Shown one piece after another: positions 36,037 to 46,374 of a stretch of DNA of 64,000 nt. Both the position numbers and the translations under genes were made by a program. Below the pieces are notes generated by a model, which saw nothing but the letters and a program-made list of their open reading frames with translations, made no database searches and was not told the DNA's origin. Source of the DNA: Prolixibacteraceae bacterium (lineage in GTDB: Bacteria > Bacteroidota > Bacteroidia > Bacteroidales > Prolixibacteraceae); contig JANQHI010000006.1 of NCBI GenBank assembly GCA_028282705.1, positions 1 through 64,000 on the forward strand. Reading direction: 5' to 3'. Positions within the stretch are counted from its first letter, which is position 1; each line of letters begins with the position of its first letter.

Positions 36037-38389
36037 GTACCTGCTAATTACATTATTAATCTTTCAGGTATATTTTCCAGCTGCCCAGGAAAAATTTACC
36101 TTATGGGGTTTTGTAAAAGATAAAGAAACAGGAGAACCGCTCATTGGAGCTAATGTATGGTTGGCCAACACCAATATTGGTGTCTTTACAGATGTTCATG
36201 GGTTTTATAGCCTTGAAGTTTATAATACACAAAACATTGAGGTTAATGCAAGTTTTGTTGGTTATAAACTGCACCAAGAAAAAATTTCAGCACAAAAAAA
36301 TACCCAACATACTATTTTTCTAATTCCAGGCATGGGTATAGGTGAAGTTGAAGTAAAAGCCAATAACCCAATGAATAAAATTACTAAAGTTGGAGTAATG
36401 GAAATACCTGTTAAAATGGTTAAAAACCTGCCTATGTTTGGAGAGTATGATGTATTAAAGGCCATGCAACTATTGCCTGGGATACAAGGTGGTAGTGATG
36501 GCAGAAGTGGGCTTTATGTAAGAGGAGGAAGCCCTGACCAGAACCTTTTTATGCTTGATGGCACACCACTCTATTATGTAAACCACCTTGGAGGATTTGT
36601 GTCTGTTTTCCATCCTGATATTTTAAAGAATATCAAACTCTACAAAGGAGGCTTTCCTTCACGTTTTGGAGGAAGGCTTTCATCTATTATTGATTTGCGT
36701 TTAAAAGAAGGGAATAAAAAAAAACTGCATGGAAGTTATGGCGTAGGCATTGTTTCAGGAGATTTCACATTGGAAGGTCCCATTGTAAAAGACAGGACTT
36801 CCTTTATTGTTTCACTAAGAAGGGTTTGGGTAGATTTTTTGTTAAGGCCTTCTACTAAAATTGGGCTAAAATATGCCTCAATGGGATATAACTTTTATGA
36901 TATATATGGAAAAATAAGCCATGATATAAACAGTAAAAACAAGTTATACCTCAGTTTTTATGGAGGTGATGACAGACTGGGTTTTTTCTACAATAATAAA
37001 GGTGAAAAGATAAAAAATAACACCAAATATATTTGGGGAAATATACTTGCAACAAGTCGTTGGCACCATGTTTATTCGTCAAAAATATATAGTGATATAA
37101 CCCTCTTCTATACAAGGTACAGATATAAAAATAATACAAGATACAGGTCAAATAATTCTGAGGGGTATAACTTATATTCTACAGGGGTAAATGATTTGGG
37201 TTTTAAAACTGATTTTAGTTGGCATATTAAAAATAATCTTATCAGGTTTGGAGGAGGGATATCTTATAACTGGTTTAATCCCGGATTAATTAGATATAAG
37301 TCTATTGAAAACATTGAAACAAACAAAACAGTGATTGGTGTATCCAATAAAGACAATGCAACAAATACATTTGTTTATGCAGAATCTGATTATAACCCAA
37401 ACCCATGGCTGAAATTGAATATTGGGTTCAGGGCAACAAATTACCAGACCCAGGGCACCAACTTTTTCTCAGCAGAACCACGCATTTCGTTTAGCTTAAA
37501 TACCAATAAAATAGGGGTTTTAAAATTTGGGTATTCAGAAATGGTACAACCAGTACATATGTTAACCTATTCAGGAAGTGTTTTCCCTACAGACATATGG
37601 CTTCCTTCATCACCTGAAATTGCTCCTGCAAAATCTAAGCAACTTTCTGTTGGTTTTAGCAAAAAAATTAAAGAACAAGGCATTATAATTAGTCTTGAAG
37701 GCTATAATAAAAAGCTTAAAAACCTTATTGAGGTAAAAGGAGGTGTGCCCCTTGTTAATACCCAATCATGGGATGAAAATGTTGAGAAAGAAGGAATAGG
37801 CACATCCAAAGGTATAGAATTGTTTATAAAAAAAGAAACTGGGAAAAGTAAGGGATGGCTTAGTTATACCCTTTCAAAATCAGACAGGCAGTTTATGAAT
37901 ATCAACAATGGTATCCCATATGTTTTTAAATATGACAGGAAGCATGATATTTCTATTGTATTAAGCCATAGCATCTCTGAAAAAATTGATGTTTCAGCAA
38001 CTTGGCTTTATGGAAGTGGATACCCAACAACATTGCATCATGGTGTATACCAAACAATCATACCTCATGGATGGAGTTCAAGCACAATCAGCAATGAGCC
38101 TTTTGAGATGAGAGGAGAAGCTTATATATACCCAGGCAAAAATTGGTTAAAAATGCGTGATTACCATAAATTAGACATAGGTGTTAATTTGAGGAAAAAG
38201 AAGAAAAACAAAAAGGGAAATAATATACTCAGAACATGGACACTTGGGATTTATAATATCTATAACAGGCAAAACCCTGTATACTATTATTATGATTATA
38301 AAAACCAGCACAACAAAAGCCCCATTGTTATTTTCCAACAAAGTGGTTTTCCCTTCTTTCCTACCCTGAAATACTCAATTACATTTTAA
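36029..38389 (+). CDS. TonB-dependent receptor with N-terminal CarboxypepD_reg-like domain
   Basis: GFVKDKETGEPLIGANVWLANTNIGVFTDVHGFYSLEV; plug GLYVRGGSPDQNLFMLDGTPLYYVNHLGGFVSVF; beta-barrel. Confidence 0.92.
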   Translation: MTKYLLITLLIFQVYFPAAQEKFTLWGFVKDKETGEPLIGANVWLANTNIGVFTDVHGFYSLEVYNTQNIEVNASFVGYKLHQEKISAQKNTQHTIFLIPGMGIGEVEVKANNPMNKITKVGVMEIPVKMVKNLPMFGEYDVLKAMQLLPGIQGGSDGRSGLYVRGGSPDQNLFMLDGTPLYYVNHLGGFVSVFHPDILKNIKLYKGGFPSRFGGRLSSIIDLRLKEGNKKKLHGSYGVGIVSGDFTLEGPIVKDRTSFIVSLRRVWVDFLLRPSTKIGLKYASMGYNFYDIYGKISHDINSKNKLYLSFYGGDDRLGFFYNNKGEKIKNNTKYIWGNILATSRWHHVYSSKIYSDITLFYTRYRYKNNTRYRSNNSEGYNLYSTGVNDLGFKTDFSWHIKNNLIRFGGGISYNWFNPGLIRYKSIENIETNKTVIGVSNKDNATNTFVYAESDYNPNPWLKLNIGFRATNYQTQGTNFFSAEPRISFSLNTNKIGVLKFGYSEMVQPVHMLTYSGSVFPTDIWLPSSPEIAPAKSKQLSVGFSKKIKEQGIIISLEGYNKKLKNLIEVKGGVPLVNTQSWDENVEKEGIGTSKGIELFIKKETGKSKGWLSYTLSKSDRQFMNINNGIPYVFKYDRKHDISIVLSHSISEKIDVSATWLYGSGYPTTLHHGVYQTIIPHGWSSSTISNEPFEMRGEAYIYPGKNWLKMRDYHKLDIGVNLRKKKKNKKGNNILRTWTLGIYNIYNRQNPVYYYYDYKNQHNKSPIVIFQQSGFPFFPTLKYSITF

Positions 38390-38486
38390 TTTTAATTCAC
38401 ATTAATTAAATTTTTCTAAGTATTTATCCCAGCCATATTTTTTAATTTTAAGCCTTTAAATAAACAGTAATCCCAATTTAACCATA

Positions 38487-39206
38487 TTGTTATTTACCAT
38501 GAAAACAAAAACTCAAACATTCTTCATTTTCTTTTTCTTATGCGTTAGTTTACACCAAAGCAATGCACAAAAAAAACTAGATATAGGTTTTACTGGCGGC
38601 ATTAACAGGTATTACCCTGAAGCTGATTTTGTTGTCAAAAATCATAACAACTCTTTAAGCAATGGGCTTGGTTGGTCTGCAGGCATGTTCATTGAAAAAC
38701 ATTGGATGCTAAAATTGCACCCTGTACTAGAGTTTAGCTTTACCAGTCTGGGAAGTGATTTATACCTCCAACATAATATAATAGGACAACCTGGAAATCC
38801 TCAGGATAGGGAATACATCATTAAAGATTTAAAGAATGAAAAATTTAATTACTTCTCCTTATCAGCAGGCTTTAAATATTATGTAGGGGATAGGTGGTTC
38901 ATTTATCCGGGTTTTGAAGTTGCCAGGTCATGTAAAAAACAGGATAAATTTGAAGATATTGAGAAATATTTTGATGATTGGCGAGTTACCAACCCATTTA
39001 TTTTAACTGATGAACATACAAACCAATATGTATCTTATGCCAAAATTGGTATTGGGATCGACCTAAATAAAATAAAACTCCTCCTGGAATATGCTCATGG
39101 GCTTAATGATCAACTGGAGTTTTATGATTATGAAGCCCCCTTAGGATTTGCCCGAAAAAACAGTTACATGCAATTCAAAATCCAGGTTCCTGTTTGGAGT
39201 AAATAA
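38487..39206 (+). CDS. Outer-membrane beta-barrel protein (tandem paralog 1)
   Basis: KKLDIGFTGGINRYYPEADF..NNSLSNGLGWSAGMFIE; paralogous to the next two ORFs. Confidence 0.75.
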   Translation: MLFTMKTKTQTFFIFFFLCVSLHQSNAQKKLDIGFTGGINRYYPEADFVVKNHNNSLSNGLGWSAGMFIEKHWMLKLHPVLEFSFTSLGSDLYLQHNIIGQPGNPQDREYIIKDLKNEKFNYFSLSAGFKYYVGDRWFIYPGFEVARSCKKQDKFEDIEKYFDDWRVTNPFILTDEHTNQYVSYAKIGIGIDLNKIKLLLEYAHGLNDQLEFYDYEAPLGFARKNSYMQFKIQVPVWSK

Positions 39207-39245
39207 TCATGCCGAAAACAAATCTATGTCTCGACTATACAAAAC

Positions 39246-39878
39246 ATGAAAACTAAGATTAAAATAATCATCCTTTTATTTTTAATTGTAACCTGTACAA
39301 TAAATATTAGTGCTCAAAGAAAATATGAGTTTGGACTAACTACTGGAGCAGTCAGATTTTACCCAGAAGTACAACATTTAGGGTCAAGTCCTAACAACTC
39401 CATGGAAAATGGGCTTGGATGGTCAGCAGGAGTATATATACAGGACAACTGGAAACCAAGGCTCTCTCAAATAGTTGAACTTAATTATTATTCCATGCAC
39501 AGTGACATTTATCTTGAGAAGTTTCCAACAGGTCCCCATGGTGGACAAACCAAGCCTATCGTAGGTGATTTTAAGAATACTTCTTTTAGCACACTATCAC
39601 TTTCTGCAGGTGTTAAATATTTTCTCAGAAAAAGTTTATTTGTTTATCCATCATTTGAAATTGCAAGGTCACTAAATAAAAAAATTGATATAAATAAGAC
39701 TTCCTATAATGCTACACTGGGAGTTGGTATTGACCTGAAGAAAATAAGTGTCTTATTGGAATATGCTTATGGTTTAAAGTACCAAAGGTTGGTTTATGAT
39801 CCTGCAGTTCCGTTTGCTTCTACACATAGGAATAAGTACCTACAATTAAAAGTACAAGTCCCAATCATAAATATGTAG
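39246..39878 (+). CDS. Outer-membrane beta-barrel protein (tandem paralog 2)
   Basis: KYEFGLTTGAVRFYPEVQH..NNSMENGLGWSAGVYIQ. Confidence 0.75.
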   Translation: MKTKIKIIILLFLIVTCTINISAQRKYEFGLTTGAVRFYPEVQHLGSSPNNSMENGLGWSAGVYIQDNWKPRLSQIVELNYYSMHSDIYLEKFPTGPHGGQTKPIVGDFKNTSFSTLSLSAGVKYFLRKSLFVYPSFEIARSLNKKIDINKTSYNATLGVGIDLKKISVLLEYAYGLKYQRLVYDPAVPFASTHRNKYLQLKVQVPIINM

Positions 39879-39903
39879 TTCATTTAAGATTAAAACCAAA
39901 ACA

Positions 39904-40632
39904 ATGACCTTTAAAAGCATGATAACATTTAAACAAACAATCATTTTAGTATTCTTCCTGTTTATTGCTATCCCATCAGTTTATGCACAAAAAAAATTAA
40001 ATATTGGTATCACTACTGGTGCAATCAGATTTTATCCAGAAGCTTCCTTTTTCCATGGTACATACAACAATTCATTGGAAAATGGTTTTGGCTGGTCAGC
40101 AGGTATTTTCTTTGAGTATCATTGGAAAACAAAAATCCATCCAATAGTTGAATTGAATTATTATAACCTGACCAGTGACCTATACCTTCATGAAACTGTT
40201 TTTTCTTTCACTGAGGATCCTCCAACCAGAAAGGATGTAATAAAAGACTTAGAAGGTGAAGCCTTTAATTATTTGTCTTTGTCATTTGGTTTTAAGTACT
40301 ATTTCGGGGAAAAATTGTATGTATATCCAGGTTTTGAGGTTGCAAGGTCATTTGACAAACCTGTTTCTTTTGACAAACTTAAAGGTTATTTTGGTGACTG
40401 GATGATTACCCAAAAGGCCATAGATATCTTAAAAGAAGAATACACCAAAAGGATTATTTCAAATGCTAAACTTGGGATTGGGCTAAATTTAAATAAACTT
40501 GACCTAATTTTGGAGTATTCCTATGGATTAAATAAACAATTAGATTTTTATGATTTTGAAATCCCCATGGGCTTTGCAAAAAGAAATAACTACCTGCAAT
40601 TAAAAGCCCAAATCCCAATACTGAAAAAATAA
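39904..40632 (+). CDS. Outer-membrane beta-barrel protein (tandem paralog 3)
   Basis: KKLNIGITTGAIRFYPEASF..NNSLENGFGWSAGIFFE. Confidence 0.75.
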   Translation: MTFKSMITFKQTIILVFFLFIAIPSVYAQKKLNIGITTGAIRFYPEASFFHGTYNNSLENGFGWSAGIFFEYHWKTKIHPIVELNYYNLTSDLYLHETVFSFTEDPPTRKDVIKDLEGEAFNYLSLSFGFKYYFGEKLYVYPGFEVARSFDKPVSFDKLKGYFGDWMITQKAIDILKEEYTKRIISNAKLGIGLNLNKLDLILEYSYGLNKQLDFYDFEIPMGFAKRNNYLQLKAQIPILKK

Positions 40633-40655
40633 CAAAGCCATATAAAGCCAAAACA

Positions 40656-41543
40656 ATGTCCTTGAGAATAGCCATAAAAACCATGAGCATTTTAACTTTC
40701 ATCCTAATAAATGGATGTATTGAAGATGTACAGTTAAACCTTAAAGATGAAGAGCCAGAAATTGTATTAAACTGTATTTTAAACACTGGTCAGGATACAG
40801 TAACAGCATGGTTAAGTAAATCACAACTAATCTCTGAGAACAAACCCTTTGTTGCTATCAAAGATGCTGAAATATCCCTCCGAGAAGATGGTGTAACCAT
40901 TGGAGAATTTATTTGGCAGGATAGTAGTGCTTATATCCTCCCCATAAAACCAGAGCCAGGGAAAAAGTATAAAATTGAAGCAAAAGTGGGAGGAAAAACT
41001 GTGTGGGCTGAAACCAATATTCCTGATCCAGTTTTTGCCACTATTCAAATTGCAAAATACAATTTTGTTGGAAAAAATTATATGGTCAGCTTAACAGATG
41101 ACCCAAATACAACTAATTACTATTGGATTTCAGCCTATGGGAGAGAAGGCAGGGAAGAAGACCAACAATACAACATTGCTTTTGCTATCTTTTCAAATTT
41201 TTTATATGCTGATGATTTTAACCAAAGGGTATCTGAATATGGAGGATATAATTTTGAATATGAATATTACTTAAGGTTTACTGATAAAGAAATCCAAAAT
41301 AAACCTGTTGATGTGGTTTTTGTACCTGCAGGAATTAACCTTCCTCATCAGGTTTTCTTATTAAGTACTGATGTACATCTTGATAAATATATGAAGTCAA
41401 GTATCCTATTGGAGCAAATGGATATATTTGTAACAGAATCACCAAATACATATTCACCCTTTCCTGTTTATTCAAATATTTATGGAGGCACTGGTATTTT
41501 TGGCTCAATGAATAGTATATCCAAAACATTCTCAAAAAAGTAG
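40656..41543 (+). CDS. DUF4249 family lipoprotein (second copy)
   Basis: LINGCIEDVQLNLKDEEPEIVLNCILNTGQDTVTAWLSKSQ; upstream of the second receptor. Confidence 0.8.
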   Translation: MSLRIAIKTMSILTFILINGCIEDVQLNLKDEEPEIVLNCILNTGQDTVTAWLSKSQLISENKPFVAIKDAEISLREDGVTIGEFIWQDSSAYILPIKPEPGKKYKIEAKVGGKTVWAETNIPDPVFATIQIAKYNFVGKNYMVSLTDDPNTTNYYWISAYGREGREEDQQYNIAFAIFSNFLYADDFNQRVSEYGGYNFEYEYYLRFTDKEIQNKPVDVVFVPAGINLPHQVFLLSTDVHLDKYMKSSILLEQMDIFVTESPNTYSPFPVYSNIYGGTGIFGSMNSISKTFSKK

Positions 41544-41549
41544 GAAGCA

Positions 41550-43907
41550 ATGAAAAAGTTAAAACAAATACTGCTTCTTACTTTAATCACTTTAATTATC
41601 TCTGGAACCTGTTTAGCCCAAAACAAGGTAATAGTAAGTGGTTATATAAATGATGGTGAAACAGGAGAAAGGTTGGCAGGTGCTACCATATATTCTGCTA
41701 TAGAACAAAAAGGTGCCAGTTGTAATAATTATGGTTTTTTTAGTTTAATACTTCCTGCCAAATCAACAGAGCTTATTGCCAGATTTGTAGGTTATGAAGC
41801 AAAATCCATAACTATCAATATTGAAAAGGATACTATTATAAATATCTACTTATTTGCAAACAATGTTATAGGTGAAGTGGAAGTTAAAGCTTCTGCTAAA
41901 GAAGATTTTTTATTATCACCTACCATGAGTATGCATCAAATAAGTGCTAAAGATATAGGGAAAATACCTGCTGCACTTGGCGAACCAGATGTTTTAAAAG
42001 CCATCCAACTGTTACCAGGGGTATTTTTTGCACAAGAAGGAAACACCGGGTTCAGTGTAAGGGGAGGTAATCCTGACCAAACCTTGATATTGCTGGATGG
42101 TGTGCCAGTATACAATGTAAACCACTTGTGGGGCTTTATGTCTTTGTTTAATAATGATGCAATAAAAGGGGCTAAATTGTATAAAGGAGGGCTGCCTGCA
42201 CGTTTTGGTGGAAGGTTAAGTTCTGTCCTGGATATCAGTATGAAAGAAGGCAACATAAAAAAGAAGTCAGGTACTTTTTCTATTAGCCCAATAGCAGCCA
42301 GGTACACTTTTGAGAGCCCTATTGTAAAAGACAAAGCTTCATTTATGCTTTCTGCCAGAAGGACATGGTTAGATGCTTTGTTACAAGGCTACCAAAGGCT
42401 GGAAGGACAAAATGACTCTGAAGGGGCTCAACTAACCACCTATGGATTCTGGGATATTAATGCAAAAGCCAATTGGATTATAAACCAAAACAACAGGCTG
42501 TACTTAAGCTTCTATACCGGAAAGGATGCTTTTATCCATGAAGACAAGGAGGGAAACTTTAATGACTACTTAAAGTTTAGCTATAATTGGCAAAATTTAA
42601 CCAGTGTGTTAAGATGGAACCATGCCTTTAACCCATCTTTATTTGCAAACTTTTCATTCTATAACAGCCAGTTTAAGCAAGAATACAGCACTAAATTTGA
42701 AAATAATGGTAAAAACTCTTTCATAGGATATAATAAACTGAATGACATTTCTGCAAAAGGGGACTTTGATTGGTATCCTTCTTTTGCAAAAAACATGAAG
42801 TTTGGTTATAAATTGTCCCTGCAGAAGTTTAGCCCTGAAATTATTTCTATAAAAGATGATAGCACTTCCATTGAGCTAAATAAAGATATATTTACTGAGA
42901 ATTTAATTGCTAATGTTTATGCTGAAGGGGAATTTGATTTTTCAGAAAAGTTGACAGCTAATATTGGGGCAAGGATAGGTTTCTTTTCTGCAAACAAAAG
43001 AAAATATTTTAGTTTTCAGCCCAGGGTATCCATGAGGTATTTAATTTCAAATGATTTATCAGGGAAAATATCTTACTCCAGGATGAAACAATATTTGCAT
43101 CAATTGCAAAACACGACATTAGGCATCCCCACAGAACTATGGGTTTCATCCACGAAAAATATTAAGCCAGGCACTTCTAATTTATACTCAGCAGGGTTAT
43201 TTTATCAGCCCTCAGGAAAAATCCAATTTTCAACAGAAATCTATTATTCCTCTTTACAAAACCTTATAAAATACAAACAGGGCATTGAAGCATTAAAAGA
43301 AAGAGGTGAAAGTTGGGAGGATTATATAACTTCTGGTAATGGGAAAACCTGTGGGATAGAATTTATGGCTGAAAAAAAATCAGGGATATTTACTGGGTGG
43401 ATTTCCTATACTTTATCAAGAAGTACTCGCCAATTTGATGAAATTAATTTTGGGAATACTTTTCCTTATGCTTATGACAGAAGGCATCAGCTTTCAGTAT
43501 ATACAAATCTATTTTTGGGGACAAAAAGTAAAAAAGGAAGAAAAATAAATACTACACTATCAACAACTTTTAATTTTGCATCAGGGAATAATATTACCCT
43601 TGCAACACAAGAGTATCAGGCAATTCCACTACCCTTTATGGAAGGGTCAAGATATAGTGCAAAATGGTTTAGCAAAAGAAGTTTAATTAACCAGGAAAAT
43701 AATTTTCGGATGCCAAACTTTCACAACCTAAGCATATCTTATAATATTGAAAGAAAATTAAATGGGAAATCCTCTATCTGGAATTTTTCTATCTACAATG
43801 TTTATAATAGGAGAAACCCTTGGTACTATTACAAAAAAAGCAACCAAATCAAACAGGTTAGCATATTTCCCATTATGCCCTCTATTTCATTTACTTACAA
43901 ATGGTAA
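41550..43907 (+). CDS. TonB-dependent receptor with N-terminal CarboxypepD_reg-like domain (second copy)
   Basis: GYINDGETGERLAGATIYSAIEQKGASCNNYGFFSL; plug GFSVRGGNPDQTLILLDGVPVYNVNHLWGFMSLF. Confidence 0.92.
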   Translation: MKKLKQILLLTLITLIISGTCLAQNKVIVSGYINDGETGERLAGATIYSAIEQKGASCNNYGFFSLILPAKSTELIARFVGYEAKSITINIEKDTIINIYLFANNVIGEVEVKASAKEDFLLSPTMSMHQISAKDIGKIPAALGEPDVLKAIQLLPGVFFAQEGNTGFSVRGGNPDQTLILLDGVPVYNVNHLWGFMSLFNNDAIKGAKLYKGGLPARFGGRLSSVLDISMKEGNIKKKSGTFSISPIAARYTFESPIVKDKASFMLSARRTWLDALLQGYQRLEGQNDSEGAQLTTYGFWDINAKANWIINQNNRLYLSFYTGKDAFIHEDKEGNFNDYLKFSYNWQNLTSVLRWNHAFNPSLFANFSFYNSQFKQEYSTKFENNGKNSFIGYNKLNDISAKGDFDWYPSFAKNMKFGYKLSLQKFSPEIISIKDDSTSIELNKDIFTENLIANVYAEGEFDFSEKLTANIGARIGFFSANKRKYFSFQPRVSMRYLISNDLSGKISYSRMKQYLHQLQNTTLGIPTELWVSSTKNIKPGTSNLYSAGLFYQPSGKIQFSTEIYYSSLQNLIKYKQGIEALKERGESWEDYITSGNGKTCGIEFMAEKKSGIFTGWISYTLSRSTRQFDEINFGNTFPYAYDRRHQLSVYTNLFLGTKSKKGRKINTTLSTTFNFASGNNITLATQEYQAIPLPFMEGSRYSAKWFSKRSLINQENNFRMPNFHNLSISYNIERKLNGKSSIWNFSIYNVYNRRNPWYYYKKSNQIKQVSIFPIMPSISFTYKW

Positions 43908-44042
43908 AAAAATAGCCCTGGATATAATATTTGGAAAGAAAGTATATTACTTAACCAAGAAATAACCTTTTGATTCTGAATAATTACAGGCACTAAAAAT
44001 ATATGAGAATTTTTGCGACCTTTGCCCAATAAATTGAAGCAA

Positions 44043-44945
44043 ATGAGAAATAATAAGGGAAAAACAGGTGAAAATAAAAGTAGGAACAGGGCTAATGAAA
44101 AAGGCATTAGGGGGAAACGCTCAAAACCAGGAGAAAACAATCCTAAGTTTAAGGAAACAGGAAGGAAAAGTAAATTTAAAACCAAGGATAAAAGGAAAAC
44201 TACAAGGCCAACCAAAACAAACCAGGGTAACAGTGAAGGCATTCGCCTAAATCGTTACATATCTAATTCAGGAGTTTGTTCAAGAAGGGAGGCTGATGAA
44301 TTTATAAAGGCTGGTGTAGTAACCATTAATGGGAAAGCAGTAACTGAATTGGGTACAAAAGTTGTTGATGGTGATATTGTGAAATTTGATGGAAGGACAT
44401 TGTATCCTGAAAAAAAAGTTTATGTCTTGCTGAATAAACCTAAAAACTATGTAACAACTACTGATGATCCACATGCTGATAAAATTGTTATGGATTTGGT
44501 TAAAAATGCATGTTCTGAAAGGATATACCCAGTGGGGAGGTTAGATAGAAATACTACTGGGGTGTTGCTTTTTACAAATGATGGGGAATTGTCAAAAAGG
44601 TTAACACATCCCAGCTATAGCCATAAAAAAATATACCATGTAACCCTTGATAAATCTGTAACAAAACAACATATTGTTGACATTGCCAATGGAATTGAAC
44701 TGGAAGATGGCCCAATTGCTGCTGATGCTATTAGTTACATATCTCCTGATAACAAACTGGAAGTGGGCATTGAAATCCATTCAGGGAAGAACAGGATAGT
44801 GAGAAGGATTTTTGAGCATTTCGGCTACCATGTCAGAAAGTTGGACAGGGTCTATTTTGCAGGCTTGACCAAGAAAAATTTACCCAGGGGGAAATGGAGG
44901 ATATTAAGCCAGAAGGAAGTTGGTTTTTTGAAAATGGCAAAGTAG
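44043..44945 (+). CDS. RluB/RsuA-family rRNA pseudouridine synthase with basic N-terminal extension
   Basis: S4-like IRLNRYISNSGVCSRREADEFIKAGVVTINGK; catalytic YPVGRLDRNTTGVLLFTNDGEL. Confidence 0.93.
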   Translation: MRNNKGKTGENKSRNRANEKGIRGKRSKPGENNPKFKETGRKSKFKTKDKRKTTRPTKTNQGNSEGIRLNRYISNSGVCSRREADEFIKAGVVTINGKAVTELGTKVVDGDIVKFDGRTLYPEKKVYVLLNKPKNYVTTTDDPHADKIVMDLVKNACSERIYPVGRLDRNTTGVLLFTNDGELSKRLTHPSYSHKKIYHVTLDKSVTKQHIVDIANGIELEDGPIAADAISYISPDNKLEVGIEIHSGKNRIVRRIFEHFGYHVRKLDRVYFAGLTKKNLPRGKWRILSQKEVGFLKMAK

Positions 44946-45002
44946 GTACTTGCTGAAAATTAATGTAATTTTAGGTCATTTCGCGTACTAATAATTTACG
45001 CT

Positions 45003-45491
45003 TTGGAGAAAGAGTTTTTAAAAATAATAAAACAGAATCAAGGTATCATCCATAAGGTTTGCAGTATTTACTGTGATTCTGAGGAAGATAGGCAAGATTT
45101 ATTCCAGGAGATTGTTGCACAACTCTGGAAGTCTTTCCCATCATTTCGCCAGGAATCAAAATTCTCAACCTGGATGTACAGGGTAGCTTTGAATACTGCA
45201 ATAACCTCTTTCAAAAAAGCGAAAAGAAGGCCAGACCAGGATAAATTAACGTATGATAATTTCCAGGTTGAAGATGATACATTGCATTCAGGATTGGAAG
45301 ATAACATCAAGCTGTTACATAAGGCAATAGCCAGGTTGACAGGTGTTGAAAAATCAATTATCCTGTTGTTCCTTGAAAACAAAAAATATGAAGAAATTGC
45401 TGAAATAACTGGCATTACCCAAAATTATGTGAGGGTAAAGATGAACAGGATAAAGAAGAAGCTTAAAACTTATATGAATATAGTGGAGTAA
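45003..45491 (+). CDS. RNA polymerase sigma-70 (ECF) factor
   Basis: DRQDLFQEIVAQLWKSFPSFRQESKFSTWMYRVALNTAI; region 4 EIAEITGITQNYVRVKMNRIKKKL; starts at TTG. Confidence 0.9.
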   Translation: MEKEFLKIIKQNQGIIHKVCSIYCDSEEDRQDLFQEIVAQLWKSFPSFRQESKFSTWMYRVALNTAITSFKKAKRRPDQDKLTYDNFQVEDDTLHSGLEDNIKLLHKAIARLTGVEKSIILLFLENKKYEEIAEITGITQNYVRVKMNRIKKKLKTYMNIVE

Positions 45492-46175
45492 ATGAAAATT
45501 GAAGACTTACAAAAAGCATGGGATAAATACTCGTCAAAGGATACCATCCAACTTGATGAGGATGCCATTAAGGAAATGCTTGGCAAAAGGACAAAAAGCC
45601 TGATTGAAAGAATTGACAGAAATGTTAAAATTGGGTTTGGCGTGCTGCTGGCTTTGATTCTCTATATCATTATTGATTATTTTGTGATTTATCCAAATTT
45701 TAAAAATGTGAATGGTGTAGAGCTAGATATCCCTACCTGGATTATTGTTATGGATTTGCTTAGCAACTTGTTCATAATCACTACCTTCATCTATTTTGCT
45801 ATTACTTATTTTCGCGTAAAAAACAGGTGCTCAGTAATTTGTAACCTAAAGGATACCCTCATAAGGATCATTAGCATCCTTAAATTATATGAAAGGCTTT
45901 TCTTTTTTGCATTGATCATAATCCTTCTTTCAGTTAGTGTCAGTTACATCTTTGGGCTTCAGTTTGGGTTGATTACCCAGGCAAAAGAGCAAGGGATGGA
46001 GCTATCTGAATTAGGCACTACCCAAATTGCAATTACCCTGGTCATTGGGGTAATGTTCCTGGTTTTAATGGCAGGAGGGCTATTTTTACTTTTTCGTTGG
46101 GGTTTCAGGAGGCTCTATGGAAACTATTTATTCAGGTTAAAAATGACCTTGAAGGAGCTTAATGAAATTGATTGA
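45492..46175 (+). CDS. Membrane protein cotranscribed with sigma factor
   Basis: 227 aa, multiple TM segments, start immediately after the sigma factor stop. Confidence 0.7.
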   Translation: MKIEDLQKAWDKYSSKDTIQLDEDAIKEMLGKRTKSLIERIDRNVKIGFGVLLALILYIIIDYFVIYPNFKNVNGVELDIPTWIIVMDLLSNLFIITTFIYFAITYFRVKNRCSVICNLKDTLIRIISILKLYERLFFFALIIILLSVSVSYIFGLQFGLITQAKEQGMELSELGTTQIAITLVIGVMFLVLMAGGLFLLFRWGFRRLYGNYLFRLKMTLKELNEID

Positions 46176-46374
46176 AAACCATCAAAGCCCATAGGACGTA
46201 TTTAAAATTTGCCATCTGATAATTATACCATGAATGTTCACATAGTGTAACTATTATCCTATAACCAAAATTTTTCAAAGTCCTGGCAGCTTCTTAATAG
46301 AAGTAGGTATTTTTCAAATCCTGTTTTTTATTCAAAGAACCTTGATTACTTTTGGGGAAGAAAAATGCAGCTGT

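Noticed and set aside
35131-43907. SusC/SusD polysaccharide utilisation locus
   Set aside because: Receptors are paired with DUF4249 proteins; no SusD-like protein, glycoside hydrolase or sensor-regulator gene is adjacent
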